The notes beneath the pieces are model-generated. The model had not been told where the DNA came from and ran no database searches. It saw nothing but the letters and a program-made list of their open reading frames with translations. A DNA stretch of 60,000 nt from Adiantum capillus-veneris (lineage: Eukaryota > Streptophyta > Polypodiopsida > Polypodiales > Pteridaceae). A program made the translations under genes and the position numbers. Shown piece by piece: positions 21,371-32,463 of the stretch (the first letter of the stretch is position 1; each line of letters begins with the position of its first letter). The stretch lies in NCBI GenBank assembly GCA_014529385.2, contig CM043953.1, positions 113,339,549 through 113,399,548 on the forward strand. The letters run 5' to 3'.

Positions 21371-23224
21371 TCAACCTATGCCCACTGGCTGGCTGTGATC
21401 GTGTGCATCCAGTTGTCCTGCTCCCGTGTAAGTCCATACACCACTAGACGTACCGCACACGTACTGCAAGTATGTACGCAATACCTACATATCTCCCTCA
21501 TGCACTATGCCATCATCAATCAACAAACGACTGACAACCCCAACTGCAAATGCTCCCACTACAGCTGCGATATCCGATCTCAAGATCAGCATCTCATACA
21601 TGAGACCACCGAATGCCGATGCAATGCTAGCGGGCCCTGCTAGCTCTACGGAGCATGCATCAACATATATATCCCTGGCAATAGGCATCTCTGACTGACA
21701 AGGCGTGTCAGCCACATGCATCTCCTGACTGTCCACAAAAGACGCATCAACCTGTTGTGCAACCTCAGAGCAAACCAGCTGCTCTAGGTGTCTACTGGAA
21801 GACATATCCTGCACAACTATATCCCCATGCTCACTGTCGAGCAGAGAAAGGAATGATTGCATAATCGCTGACATCTCAGCCTCCTCTGCAATCATCCACT
21901 GCAAACATGACCATTCAATCTGTTGTGACTCACTAGAGCTCTCATGCTCTAACTCCGTATGCATAGACTCTTGCACAACGTCCTCCTGTCATGACTCACT
22001 AGAGCAAGACCGCTCTACCTGTCTATCCTGCATAGAAGTATCTCGCACAACTGACTCTTTGCTTTGCTTAGTCACTAGCAAAGCATGCATGTCTGACTCT
22101 GTCACCTCTCTGTGTGACTGCTCAAGTCGTGCCCCAACTGTGTGCACAACGAGCTCACTACTCTGCACTCCATGCAAAGCATCCTGCAACCCATGAGCAA
22201 AAGAGACTCGCCTGCTCTCTCTCTCTCTACCTGGCTGCATGATCACAGAGACAACACCATCTCTCGCGTGATCCACATGCAATGGGTAACCTGTACCACT
22301 CATGGCACCTCTCGTAATCACTAGCGAACCCAAACGCATCACAAAATCTCGCTCTCGTAGCGAAATCTGACATCCACTATCCCGTAATTGTCTGACTGAG
22401 ATCAAATCCCGTCTCAAATCTGGCACATAACGCACATGACGCAGGGTAAATCTCATACCACTGGGCAAGGACAAACATACGTCTCCTGCACCCTCAATGT
22501 CATACAAAAAACCATCAGCCATGTGCACACAATCAAGTCTCCCACTAGAAAACGTGCTAAACCAATCACGCTGCGACGTGACATGGAAAGTAGCATCTGA
22601 ATCTAGTAACCAATATGAAGACAATGTGCAATCCGATATGCAATCCATAGACATAAGATCGTCTGAAGACAAGCTAGATGTAAATGTGACATCGCCGTCA
22701 CAATCATACTCAGTAACCACCGTACTGATCTCACTAGCATCTGTCATGCCCAAATCTGCATCACGCATATGTCGCCTCCGTTGTCTCAAACGCCTAAACC
22801 ATCGACGCCTAATGTGCCCTCTATGTCCACAATGCCAACATGTCAAGTCTCTATGCCGTCGAGACTTGCGTGTGGGATCAATCTCTCCCATGGACATAGA
22901 AGTGGGACTAGACTTCCCTGTAGACATGGATGTCGCGTACATAGCATGTAAACTCTGCCATAAAGCATGATATGTAGTCTCCCTCGAGACCTGCCAGTCA
23001 ACAGACTCAACCAGATGCAAACGAATCGTAAACATTGCTAACTCATCAAGATCCTACCAATCATCATCACGCATAGACTTGGGCTTCGCCGATAAACCAC
23101 GCAAGGGTTTATCCTGCCCCAAATCCGCCAATGCAACAAGCATATGTTCCTTCCAAGCAACAAAATCTACACCATCAAACTGTGTCAGACCATAATGCTG
23201 GAAGTCAAATGAAAAATCAGCCAT
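21371..23224 (-). pseudogene. Gag-protease fusion with acidic C-terminal extension, element A
   Basis: The start is the ATG at 23224 (MADFSFDFQHYGL), aligning with element B. One frame runs to TGA at 21373-21371 with three internal stops: TAG near 23056 (after RDDDW), TGA at 21991-21989 (after CSSES) and TAG at 21487-21485 (after EGDM). At the last two, element B has CGA and CAG; at the first it has CAG after DDQW. All are thus C-to-T changes. The zinc knuckle CWHCGHRGHIRRRW has Trp for the last Cys. The retropepsin active site is LLDSDATFHV, with Asp for the essential Gly. A pre-integrase-like piece (QISLRERDFVM...GTGYPLHVD) follows, then about 290 residues of unknown acidic sequence ending about 80 bases from the LTR. 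Confidence 0.88.
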
Positions 23225-24430
23225 AATGCTCGCAAAAGAGCAACCAACAATGAGTAGCAAATGTCAACCAAATCAGCCCTAAACTGGCTCGAATCGCATC
23301 AACAAAAGTCTGCAAATATGGCTCAAAACCTGATGCAAAGTTGCACCAATAACCGTGCAAAACCTTGCACAAAATCACAAGTCAATATGACTCAATCGCG
23401 CATAAATATCGGACAAAATTTTGGCAGAGTCTCCTTTGTAACTGGAGCAAAATCTCAACAGTAAACCTCAACGAGACAATAATATATGCCACAATGGCCA
23501 ATCCGGGAATAAACTCGACCGGAATCCCCTCACAAAGTCATACATATGAGCATACCCGCTCTTGCCGGAGTACCACTCAACGGCACCTCAAATGACATAC
23601 ATGTGAGTGATGATTGCTGCCAAAATGCCTTTCAATCGATGACCAAATGTCTGCCAGATAATTTTAGCAACATTTTGCAAAACCTTGCAAGATCTGTCGC
23701 TATGTGCAATGCGAAATACGGCACACAAGGGCATACACAAGTGACTCCAAACTCCAACCAAATGATGACTGAAAATCACCTGTCAAAGTGGGAGTAAACT
23801 CAACCACTAAACTGTCAAAGAGCAACCTACGGATACGTAGAAGCTATGGCGAGAACCTGGATAAAATCCAATAGATTTCTACTATAAATTGAGCCAAATC
23901 TCAAATAATCTCAGCCACAAACAAATACACAAATCCATATATGGCATACATAAACCGCCAAGACCATGGCAACATAGCTCACTCTCACATGAGTGGCTCT
24001 CTGGACAAATGCATATCCAAAAACCTGTGTACACCTATGAATTTGCTGGTTGCTGCAGAGAATACTCCGTGTGTGTGAGATATACCAAAAACAGTGTTTT
24101 TTGGACCCGAAAGTGCACAAATAAACCTGCTGCTGTACCTGCTGTAATTCAAAGCAGAATTTCAGCAAATAGACATCACCATCGCGTCCGGAGCGTGCTA
24201 AAACCCTGACCTAGACTCTTGGATCATGTAGATCTGACTCTGTATGACGGAGCTACGCAAAAAACTGCGTTTTAGAGCCCGAAAATGGCAAAAACGAGTT
24301 GCACACAGTCTTGAACCTGCTCCTGCTCCACTCTGCATGATGCAATGTCCTCTCAATGCAAGCTCCAATGCAAGAGCTCTACCACAACAGCATCCAAGCA
24401 CTCGAATGTCAAGCTCTCCTCCGCACCTAC
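23225..24430 (-). other. 5' leader of element A
   Basis: 1.2 kb, no coding signature; does not resemble the leader of element B except for the PBS. Confidence 0.6.
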
Positions 24431-24442
24431 GCTCTGATACCA
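24431..24442 (-). other. Primer binding site (tRNA-Met type), element A
   Basis: Minus strand TGGTATCAGAGC, two bases after the LTR. Confidence 0.9.
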
Positions 24443-24444
24443 AT

Positions 24445-24636
24445 TGAAGGGGATCGGGGAGCACAACACAGACGGAGAGTGAGAGAGAGAAGGAGACACA
24501 CGACACACAGATATGGGTGGGGAGACTCAAAAAGTGAGCAGCCCCCTATACACTTATGCTATGTATAAGGTATACAAGTCAGTGGGCGCCCAGACTCCGG
24601 GCGGCCGGGCAAGGCACAGACGCCTATACCCCAACA
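24445..24636 (-). repeat. 5' LTR, element A
   Basis: 192 bp, collinear with 21100-21291 with about 5 substitutions. Confidence 0.94.
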
Positions 24637-24641
24637 CTAGG

Positions 24642-25429
24642 TGTGTTCCTTATTCCCCCTTTCCAATGACTGTTAGATTCCTTTATCAATTTTGAGATCA
24701 TTGGTTTTCCAAATTTAATAATCCTTGTCAAGGCCGTTGTGTAGCATGCTCATCTACAATACTGCAAAAACCGAAGAAAATTTGCAAAAATGCAGAAAAC
24801 GTGACTCTCGATGGCTTCCATGACCATGCAGTGTCGTGCTGAATTTTTGAGCTTAGGAATGTTCCGAACAAAAGCATTGTGCTTGTGGGAGAGCAACCCT
24901 TCTAAGATGGAGGTGGGGTGCCAAAAATAGAGTGACCAAATATCCTTTTAGCATGAACCAAAGGAGATTCAATGGAATGAGCTATGTGTACAAGACAAAG
25001 AAGGAAGAAAAATCGCTCGTGCAAGCCTATACAACCATCTTAGCATGTCATGCAAAAGTGAGAAATGTTGATCATGCTTAGGTGCTCCCTTATGGAGCTA
25101 GAGCCATGGCAAATTGATGAGATATGTCACCTTCCTCTTGTGCAAGCAGTTGCTTCCACCAACTTATGGTCCTACCTTCCCCGTCTTGAAAATTTCCACC
25201 ACCCTAAAAAAGAGGGTAAGCATGCACCATGCAAGCTTCATGCCATGCAAAAAGCTCCACGACCTCCCCTTTTCCTAAGTTTCTAGCCTGCCTACTCCAC
25301 CCAATCTGCCCCGACCCCATTATATGCTGGCCGAGCCCCCGTGTTCGGTTCTCACCAACACCCTACCTAGCTTGGCTACACTTGGCCTTACAAGATCACT
25401 ATGTACCTAGAGGTTTCCCTAACTCTTTA
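24642..25429. other. Gene-free interval
   Basis: Nothing recognisable on either strand. Confidence 0.5.
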
Positions 25430-25640
25430 TTTAATGGCAAAGAAGTAAACCTCATTTGCATTCCATATATACAATGCTCACGCAAATTAAAATTAAAAGT
25501 AAACCTAGTTTGCATGCCATATATGCAATCCTCACACAAACTAAAATCAAAATAATTTGACACACATAAGTAGCCAAAATGTTGAAGTTGTTCCATTCCT
25601 TTCTGACTCATTGGACCAAGCCGCCTATGCAAGATGTTGA
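25430..25640 (-). pseudogene. copia GAG-pre-integrase fragment with internal 54-bp duplication
   Basis: The minus strand reads ILHRRLGPMSQKGMEQLQ and then SLCEDCIYGMQTRFTF, the GAG-pre-integrase signature (LWH.RLGH.S.KG...LCE.C.YGK). The last block is duplicated: 25441-25495 and 25496-25555 both encode C.DCIYGMQ.RFT-like text, an imperfect tandem repeat of about 55 bp. The fragment is isolated, with no protease or integrase core adjoining it, and abuts the PPR pseudogene. Confidence 0.75.
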
Positions 25641-26975
25641 TATGGGCATAAGAATTCAAGATGCTATAGTAAGTTAGGGGCTGTTGAAAAGAAACCTCAT
25701 GTTATGCAATACCTTGGACAACTTGTATGCCAAATGTGATGTACCAAAAATGCTTGAGGAGGTGCATCTTTGGGATGTCATCTCTTGACACACATTGATT
25801 GTTTCAGGATATTCCCAAAGAGGGTACAACTCGGAAGCTATGGGTTGCTTTCAATGGATGTAAAGTGAGGGCGTCTCTCCAAATGCAATCACCTATGCTT
25901 GTATCTTGATGACATCTAGGATTAGGCAAGTTGCTAATATTGGCATAAGAATTTAGTATGCTATAAATGGTTAGGGGCTACTGAAAAGAAACCTAGTGCT
26001 TGGCAATGCCTTGGACGACTTTTATGCCAAATGTGGTGTACATTAAAAAGCACAAAAAAGGTCTTGAGGAGATTTGTCTTTGGGATGTAGTCTCTTGACA
26101 CACCTAAATTGAAGGATATGCCCATGAACAAGAAGATATGGGTTGCTTTCAATGGATGCAAAGCGAGGGGTGGCATTAGGCAAGATGGTGATATGGGCAT
26201 ATGATATAATTAGTTAGAGACAGTTGCAACAAAACCTATTGCTTTGCAAGGCCTTGGACGATTTGTATGCCAAATGTGGTGTACATTATAGAAAGCACAA
26301 AAAAGTGATTGGGGTTGGTATCTGGGATGCATTCTCCTAACACACATTGATTGTAGAATATGTACGGCCAAGAAGCTATGGGCTACTTTCAATGGATGCA
26401 AAGCGAGGGGTGACTTTAGGCAAGATGTTGATATGGGCATATGATATAGTTAGTTAGGGAATGCTAAAAAGAAACCTATTTCTTGGCAATGCCTTGGATG
26501 ACTTGTATGCCAAATGTGGTATACATCAGAAAGCACAAAAAGTGTTTCAGGAGATTCATCTCTACCATCTCTTGACACACATTGATTGTTGGATATGCCC
26601 AACAAGGGTACGGCCAAGAAGCTATGGGCTACTTTCAATGGATGCAAAGTGAGGGCATCTCTCCAATTTCAATCACCCATGTTTGCATCTTGAAGGCATG
26701 TTGGACTACGCAAGATGTTGATATGGGCATAATAATTCAAGATGATATAGTTAGTTAGGGATTGTTGAAAAGAGACCTAGTGCTTGGAAATGCCTAGATT
26801 GACATGTATATTAAGTGTGGTGTACTTCAAAAAGCTCAAAAAGTGCTTCTTATTTGGAATGTTGTCTCTTAGAATGCACTCATTGCAGGAAATTCCCTAA
26901 AGGAGCCAGACCAATATGTTATGGGTTGTTGCAGAAGATGACAAGCAAGGGCGTCTCTCCAAATGCAATCACCTA
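25630..26975 (+). pseudogene. Pentatricopeptide-repeat (PPR) pseudogene of five tandem units
   Basis: Five successive blocks start with the same landmark (CAAGATGTTGATATGGGCATA-like, at about 25630, 25926, 26180, 26420 and 26708) and each encodes, with stops and frameshifts, the PLS-class PPR text: GLLKRNLVLGNALDDLYAKCG, KAQKVFQEI, GYSQRGYNSEAMGCFQWM, SEGVSPNAITYACIL. Block lengths are 240-296 bp; about 300 bp would be one P-L-S triplet, so most units have internal deletions. PPR proteins bind organellar RNA, often for editing or splicing. The units resemble one another more than typical PPR repeats do, suggesting tandem duplication of one triplet. No start, transit peptide, E or DYW domain was seen. 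It is clearly non-functional as it stands. Confidence 0.82.
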
Positions 26976-26979
26976 TGCT

Positions 26980-27065
26980 TGATGAAATTGATGGAGTATG
27001 TTTAGAGACCCTTGATGGTGAGCCTATGACCAATTGCATCAATGGTAGTCATATATAGAAGTATG
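26980..27065 (+). pseudogene. Ty3-type integrase C-terminal tail fragment
   Basis: DEIDGVCLETLDGEPMTNCINGS, followed by a stop and KYEEPP, resembles the end of plant Ty3 polyproteins (V.LATLDG.P....NGSRLK.Y). The same tail type is read on the minus strand near 39.75 kb. Confidence 0.5.
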
Positions 27066-27284
27066 AAGAGCCCCCACTAGTTGAAGACGTGCTTGCAGGA
27101 TGCATGCAATAAAGACTCAAATGGCAGCCCATAATTTTATTAAAAAAATATTGGGAAGAAGCAGATGCAAGATTTGCCAAAATGAAAGAGCATCACAAAG
27201 CAACACTCTTAGCAATACAAATGGCAGAGGATGAGGACTACATAGAACCCTTTTACATCAAGGTGACAATACACACACACAACA

Positions 27285-27560
27285 AATTTCCTATAAGGCA
27301 TTAGCATTGATGGACTCGGGAGTTGATTGCAAGGTAATTGATGCATGGGAAGATTTGTGCAAATCCTAGCTTTCCAATGACATAATAAATTTCAAAAGCA
27401 TCTCCTGTGACAAAATCCAAAATCTAGGAAAATGTTGTCTGAAGCTATACATCCAAGACCAACCCATGTATACATCTTTCCATGTGGCTATCAAGAAGCA
27501 AGATTTGGTGGATATGGTACTAGGAAGGTCTTAGATGGCAAAAATGAATTGCCACCTAGA
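27285..27560 (+). pseudogene. Retropepsin fragment
   Basis: ALMDSGVDCKVIDAW carries a DSG active site, and about 75 codons later MVLGRS, a TAG, then MAKMNCHLD matches the VLGRSW...MNC...DW end of plant Ty3-type proteases. One stop lies between (after LCKS). Nearby plus-strand frames to 28070 show no further domain that I can name. Confidence 0.65.
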
Positions 27561-28234
27561 CTAGATATCATGGCGCTATAAGCTACAGGTAAACTCTACC
27601 AACATTATGGGACCATGTGCATTGTTGCAACCATCATCCACAAAGGGATAACGGGAAGCCACCATTACAACTCCTGACTGCAATGCTAATGAGGAGTGGA
27701 TCATAAACAACTCCAAGAATGGCCACCATGGTTGCCATGTGCCTATGTCTTTATTGCAAGCCCAAGGCTATGGATATGGAATTTCTCATATGAATCCTCT
27801 TTGGCTATTAAAATCAAGCCAAACACCCCTGCCACTCGCTTACAGAAGACCACTAGCTTGATGAAAGTGGACTCCAAGTATAGCTACATCCAAGGCTATT
27901 CAACAAAGCTCGGCATAGCTTTAATGGATTAGAAAGATGCTATTACATTGGAGCTTCCTAAATTTGGGTTCCAAAGTAGATGGGCATGCCCAAATCATGG
28001 ACTCTCGATAACTTTCAGCCACAAGTGCAAGACAAGAAGGATCTAATGGCTTCACAACCACTCAAATGTACTTATTAGTGGAAGTCACGCATCACATATG
28101 TTGTAGTAATTCCCCCAACAAAGGATATAACCCTCTTTGAAATGTTCAAGGAAATCTTCCCCATCAAGTACCAAAAAGGGAAAATGGGTCCTTTACTTAA
28201 GGCTATTCTTGATATTGACCACCCGAATAAGAAC

Positions 28235-28395
28235 AATCTAGCTTGCAACATAAATTCAATGACTTCATTGACAAAGTGCACACCTTGATCACTTGCAATT
28301 TGTATGGGTAACCCATAACACGTGATGACATGTTTGACAAGAACTTTGTTGTTGTTGTCCCACTAGCAAAGACATGCATGCATGTTACATTTGAT
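28235..28395 (-). pseudogene. Ty3-type integrase core fragment
   Basis: Minus strand ITCYGLPIQIASDQGVHFVN, then EVIEFML, matches the region of the second catalytic Asp of Ty3 integrases (YG.P..I.SDQG.HF.N..I). It is opposite in strand to the protease fragment just left of it, so at least two elements are scrambled here. Confidence 0.7.
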
Positions 28396-28472
28396 TGTTT
28401 GGTGATTGAAGAAAGAAATGTTGCCAGTAGAGCAGAAGGCCAAAGACAAGGTTAATTCTCAAAGAGCAAGAA

Positions 28473-28717
28473 ATGAATCTCAAAAATCTTTTCCATCTGG
28501 TTCAAATCACTAGAAAGATGATGCAAAATGAAAACCAGATTGTTATGAACTTCATAGAATGTGTACCAAATCCTCCAGTCTTAGTGTATGCATTGCCCAC
28601 CAAAGAAGCTGAATTTCCTTGCTTCTTTCCGGCATTGTACCCTAAATACACTGAGCCTCATGATCAACAAAGGTATATTAAGATAGTCAATGACTCAAGG
28701 GATTGGTATGACATAAC
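28473..28717 (+). pseudogene. Left part of an unknown ORF split by element B
   Basis: Open frame with NQIVMNFIECVPNPPVLVYA and EPHDQQRYIKIVNDSRDWYDIT, then interrupted by the insertion at the ATAAC duplication. After removal of the element, the frame continues at 32660 for three codons, then a stop, then WNAWKNVVDEALRKDQVEDL to 32786. I do not recognise the protein; the neighbourhood suggests another retroelement remnant. Confidence 0.35.
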
Positions 28718-28909
28718 TGAAGGGGATCGAGGAGCACCACAGACGGAGAGTGAGAGTGAGAGAGAAGGAGACACACAACACGATGTGGGTGGGGAGACTC
28801 AAAAGAGTGAGCAGCCCCCTATACACTTATGCTATGTATAAGGTATACAAGTCAGTGGGTGCCCAGACTCTGGGCGGCCGGGCAAGGCACAGACGCCTAT
28901 ACCCCAACA
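28718..28909 (-). repeat. 3' LTR, element B
   Basis: 192 bp, same family as the element A LTRs; flanked on the left by ATAAC. Confidence 0.95.
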
Positions 28910-28923
28910 ACCTCCCACTTAAA
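28910..28923 (-). other. Polypurine tract, element B
   Basis: Minus strand AAGTGGGAGGT directly before the 3' LTR. Confidence 0.85.
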
Positions 28924-28988
28924 GGCGACTGTGCCTTTAAGCAAGGGAACCTAGTCTAAAGACTACAAAAGGTGAGAGAAAATCGATC

Positions 28989-30818
28989 TCAACCGATACC
29001 CACTGGCTGGCTATGATCGTGTGCATCCGGTTGTCCTGCTCCCGTGTAAGTCCATACACCACCAGACGTACCGCACACGTACTGCAAGTATGTACGCAAT
29101 ACCTGCATATCTCCCTTGTGCACTATGCGATCATCAGTCAACAAACGACTGACAACCCCAACTGCAAATGCTCCCACTGCAGCTGGGATATCCGGTCTCA
29201 AGATCAACATCTCATACATGAGACCACTGAATGCCGATGCAATGCTAGCGGGCCTTGCTAGCTCTACGGAGCATGCATCAACATATATATCCCTGGCAAT
29301 AGGCATCTCTGACTGACAAGGCGTGTCAGCCACATGCATCTCCTGACTGTCCACAAAAGACGCATCAACGTGTCGTGCAACCTCAGAGCAAACCAGCTGC
29401 TCTAGGTGTCTGCTGGAAGACATATCCTGCACAACTATATCCCCATGCTCACTGTCGAGCAGAGAAAGGAATGATTGCATAATCGCTGACGTCTCAGCCT
29501 CCTCTGCAATCATCCACTACAAACATGACCACTCAATCTGCTGTGACTCACTAGAGCTCTCATGCTCTAACTCCGTATGCATAGACTCTTGCACAACGTC
29601 CTCCTGTCGTGACTCACTAGAGCAAGACCTCTCTACCTGTCTATCCTGCATAGAAGTATCTCGCACAATTGACTCTCTGCTTTGCTCAGTCACTAGCAAA
29701 GCATGCATGTCTGACTCTGTCACCTCTTTGTGTGATTGCTCAAGTTGTGCCCCAACTGTGTGCACAACGAGCTCACTACTCTGCACTCCATGCAAAGCAT
29801 CCTGCAACCCATGAGCAAAAGAGACTCGCCTGCTCTCTCTCTCTCTACCTGGCTGCGTGATCACAGAGACAACACCGTCTCTCTCGTGATCCACATGCAA
29901 TGGGTAACCTGTACCACTCCTGGCACCTCTCGCAATCACTAGCGAACCCAAATGCATCACAAAATCTCGCTCTCGTAGCGAAATCTGACATCCACAATCT
30001 CTAAGCTGACCAATCGAGATCAAACTCACTGTCAAATCTGGTACATAGCGCACATGTCGTAACAAGTAAGATGCACCACTCGGTAATGACAGTCTCACAT
30101 CTCCTGCACCTGCTATCGCATGCACCGATCCATCGGTCAAACGTACAGTGCCAAGCATCCCGCTAAAATAGCTACAAAACCATGCACGATGCGGCGTGAC
30201 ATGAAACATAGCATCTGCATCTAGCAACCACTGCGAAGGGAGTGCACTATCCACATGTATAGCATCTCGTGCATAGCTCGAGGTAAAAGTGACATCCCCG
30301 TCACTAGTATACTCCGACACTACATGTGCCTCAACTGTCAAAGCAACTGAGTCCATGGCATCACTACATACATCTCTGAGACTGCCATGTCTCCTACGAT
30401 GTTGCATACGACGAAAACAATGCCGTCTAACGTGTCCAGAATGACCACAATACCAACATGTCACCTGTCGGCGTACTCGTGAATGTACATGTCTCACACG
30501 AGTCCGTGATGACTCAGATCTATCATACATATCATGTAATCTGCGCCAAAGTGCTCTCGAAGTAGTCTCATACATAACAAGAGCATATACAGATTCCGCA
30601 AGGTGCAAAGAGAGCGTAGATACTGCCATCTCCTCTAGCTCCTGCCACTGATCGTCAGACATGTTTGAAGGTCTACCTGCATCACCACTCAATGGTCGAT
30701 GCAACCCTTGCTGTGTCAATGCATCAAGCATACACTCTCTCCATGCTGCAAAGTCTGACCCATCAAACACGCGCATCTGTGAGAGGTCACAATCTGATCG
30801 ATCACCTGTCTCTGCCAT
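28989..30818 (-). CDS. Gag-protease fusion with acidic C-terminal extension, element B
   Basis: 609 codons from the ATG at 30818 (MAETGDRSDCD); an upstream in-frame ATG at 30983 adds 55 hydrophobic residues that have no counterpart in Gag, so I prefer the later start. One TAG at 29519-29517 (codon 434) interrupts it; element A has CAG there. Residues 18-100: short gag N-domain (VFDGSDFAAWRECMLDAL). Residues 121-134: intact CCHC knuckle CWYCGHSGHVRRHC. Residues 197-210: retropepsin site LLDADAMFHV, triad D200-A201-D202 instead of D-S/T-G. Residues 275-310: pre-integrase-like text. Residues 310-609: acidic, Ser/Glu/His-rich unknown domain (MQDRQVERSCSSES; SLLDSEHGDIVVQDMSSS). It ends 80 bases before the LTR, so there is no room for pol. 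Confidence 0.88.
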
Positions 30819-32449
30819 GAGCACAATGTAGCAAACTAGAAAGCAAAACCACCTCACCAACAACACCTGGAAACTGTCTACAAATATGGCCAGAAACACA
30901 ATGTAAAACCTATGAGACACACTCCAAAATAGAGCTCCCGCAATGTCAATGCAAGCCTCGCATGCTCTAGTATCACACTGCAATCTATGAGCTAATCACC
31001 AAGCCCACACTGTGTGGTATCGATGCATACACACGCACAAGTCTCCCACCTGCAGAGAACACCGCACGCAAATGCTGAGTGCAACCCGCAATCTCTACCT
31101 AGATCACATAAATGATACCCATAAAACTCCTGGGAAAATTTCGCCAGAGTTTCGACGCACAATGGCTGTCAACACAAAATAACCATTGTCCTGCAAGCTC
31201 AATACAATGAGCAATCAATGCGCATCAAATTACACTCAACATACATGTATAAGCTCTGCAAAACTATGGCAAACAATGCTCAAGATCACAAGACTCTCCC
31301 ACCTGAGAGCAAACCACTGTCTCAAGCAAAGAAAGATACACAACTCCTCACTCTTGCGAGAGTGGATACAAAAACACAAAACTGTGTACAAACTGACAAA
31401 ACCTGTCAAAGTGAGAGTAAACACTCGATCACAAACTATGGCGAGAATTTGGGAAAAATTCGACAGAATTTCCCCTGAAAACTGAGCAAAAAACTCAAGT
31501 ACAATCTCTACCATAAACCATAACACTACTCAATGCCAATGAGTAGAAATGCCAAAAATGGCTCCACATTTTCACATACAATGGCAATCTGCACTCAACG
31601 TACATCAACGGAGTGACCGCGCATAAGCAAGCGCCAAAAGATTTGCAATCCGGAAACTTGATCAATGCGAAAACAATGCTCTCAAGAGAGCTCACCGGCA
31701 CTTGAAAGTGCTCGTCAAAATGCATGTATAATGGGCATCAACCATGCGCCATAACCATATGCAAACCATCCGCAAAGACCATGAATCCAAGCACAAAATC
31801 ACTGCCAAAGTATCCTGTGAAAACCAGTGAAAGAAGCTCCACCTGTGTGCTCCAAAAACCTGCGTCTCTCAAGAGACCGCTTCGGTGGTGTGTAAACGCC
31901 TCCGTACTTCGTTGCCCAAGTCTACCAAAAAACCCTCAAACCACAAGCTTAACACAAGCTGCAATTGCATCTTCAGCTCAGAATTTATGCGCTCAACTTC
32001 AAGCATCTCCCGTGATTCCAAAAGTGCATCAAACTCGCACACAATGCGACAATAGAAAATCTGGAATTTCTGTATACAGTCAGTCTGAGCTGAATATCAA
32101 CAAAACTGTGAGGAATTTGCAAAAAGTTGCTTCTGCAAAGTTGTAGACCACGTCGAAACGGATGGGCTTATTGGAAAGAATTCTCAGATCTGCATTCTAC
32201 AAGGAGAAAAACGAATCTGAAAACTGTGCTGCCGCGCACACAGTTTTAGGGCAGCACCTTCACTTACACACAATCTTCCACACTCCTTTCTGAGCTTCCA
32301 CAAGAGCATACATCACTCTCAACTGAGCTCACAAGCTCCCATTGCATTCTCACAAAGCTTCCAAGCTTTCTTAATCTCTCTACCGTCAAGAGCGAGCGAG
32401 CTATCACCTCGAAGCTCTCAAAGCTGTCGTGCTCTCCGCGGTCACCATA
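30819..32449 (-). other. 5' leader of element B
   Basis: 1.6 kb, no coding signature on the minus strand. Unusually long for a copia element of this size. Confidence 0.6.
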
Positions 32450-32461
32450 GATCTGATACCA
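32450..32461 (-). other. Primer binding site, element B
   Basis: Minus strand TGGTATCAGATC, ten of twelve bases of the tRNA-Met type site, two bases from the LTR. Confidence 0.82.
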
Positions 32462-32463
32462 AT

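Larger units (their letters stand above)
21100..24636 (-). mobile_element. Complete non-autonomous copia-type element A, gag-protease plus C-terminal extension
   Basis: Minus-strand unit of 3.5 kb: 5' LTR 24636-24445, tRNA-Met PBS 24442-24431, a single broken gag-protease ORF, PPT at 21305-21292, 3' LTR 21291-21100. Flanks are CTGGG (21095-21099) and CTAGG (24637-24641), a target duplication with one change. LTRs differ at about 5 of 192 bases. There is no RT or integrase. Its 3' third is nearly identical to that of the element at 28718-32659, but its 5' part is not. Confidence 0.9.

Noticed and set aside
23889-24209. Plus-strand frames within the leader of element A
   Set aside because: No recognised motif, and they lie in the non-coding 5' region of a minus-strand element.
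25630-26975. Regular direct repeats considered as a satellite or CRISPR-like array
   Set aside because: Units of 240-296 bp translate to PPR text; there are no short repeats with unique spacers, and the sequence is eukaryotic.
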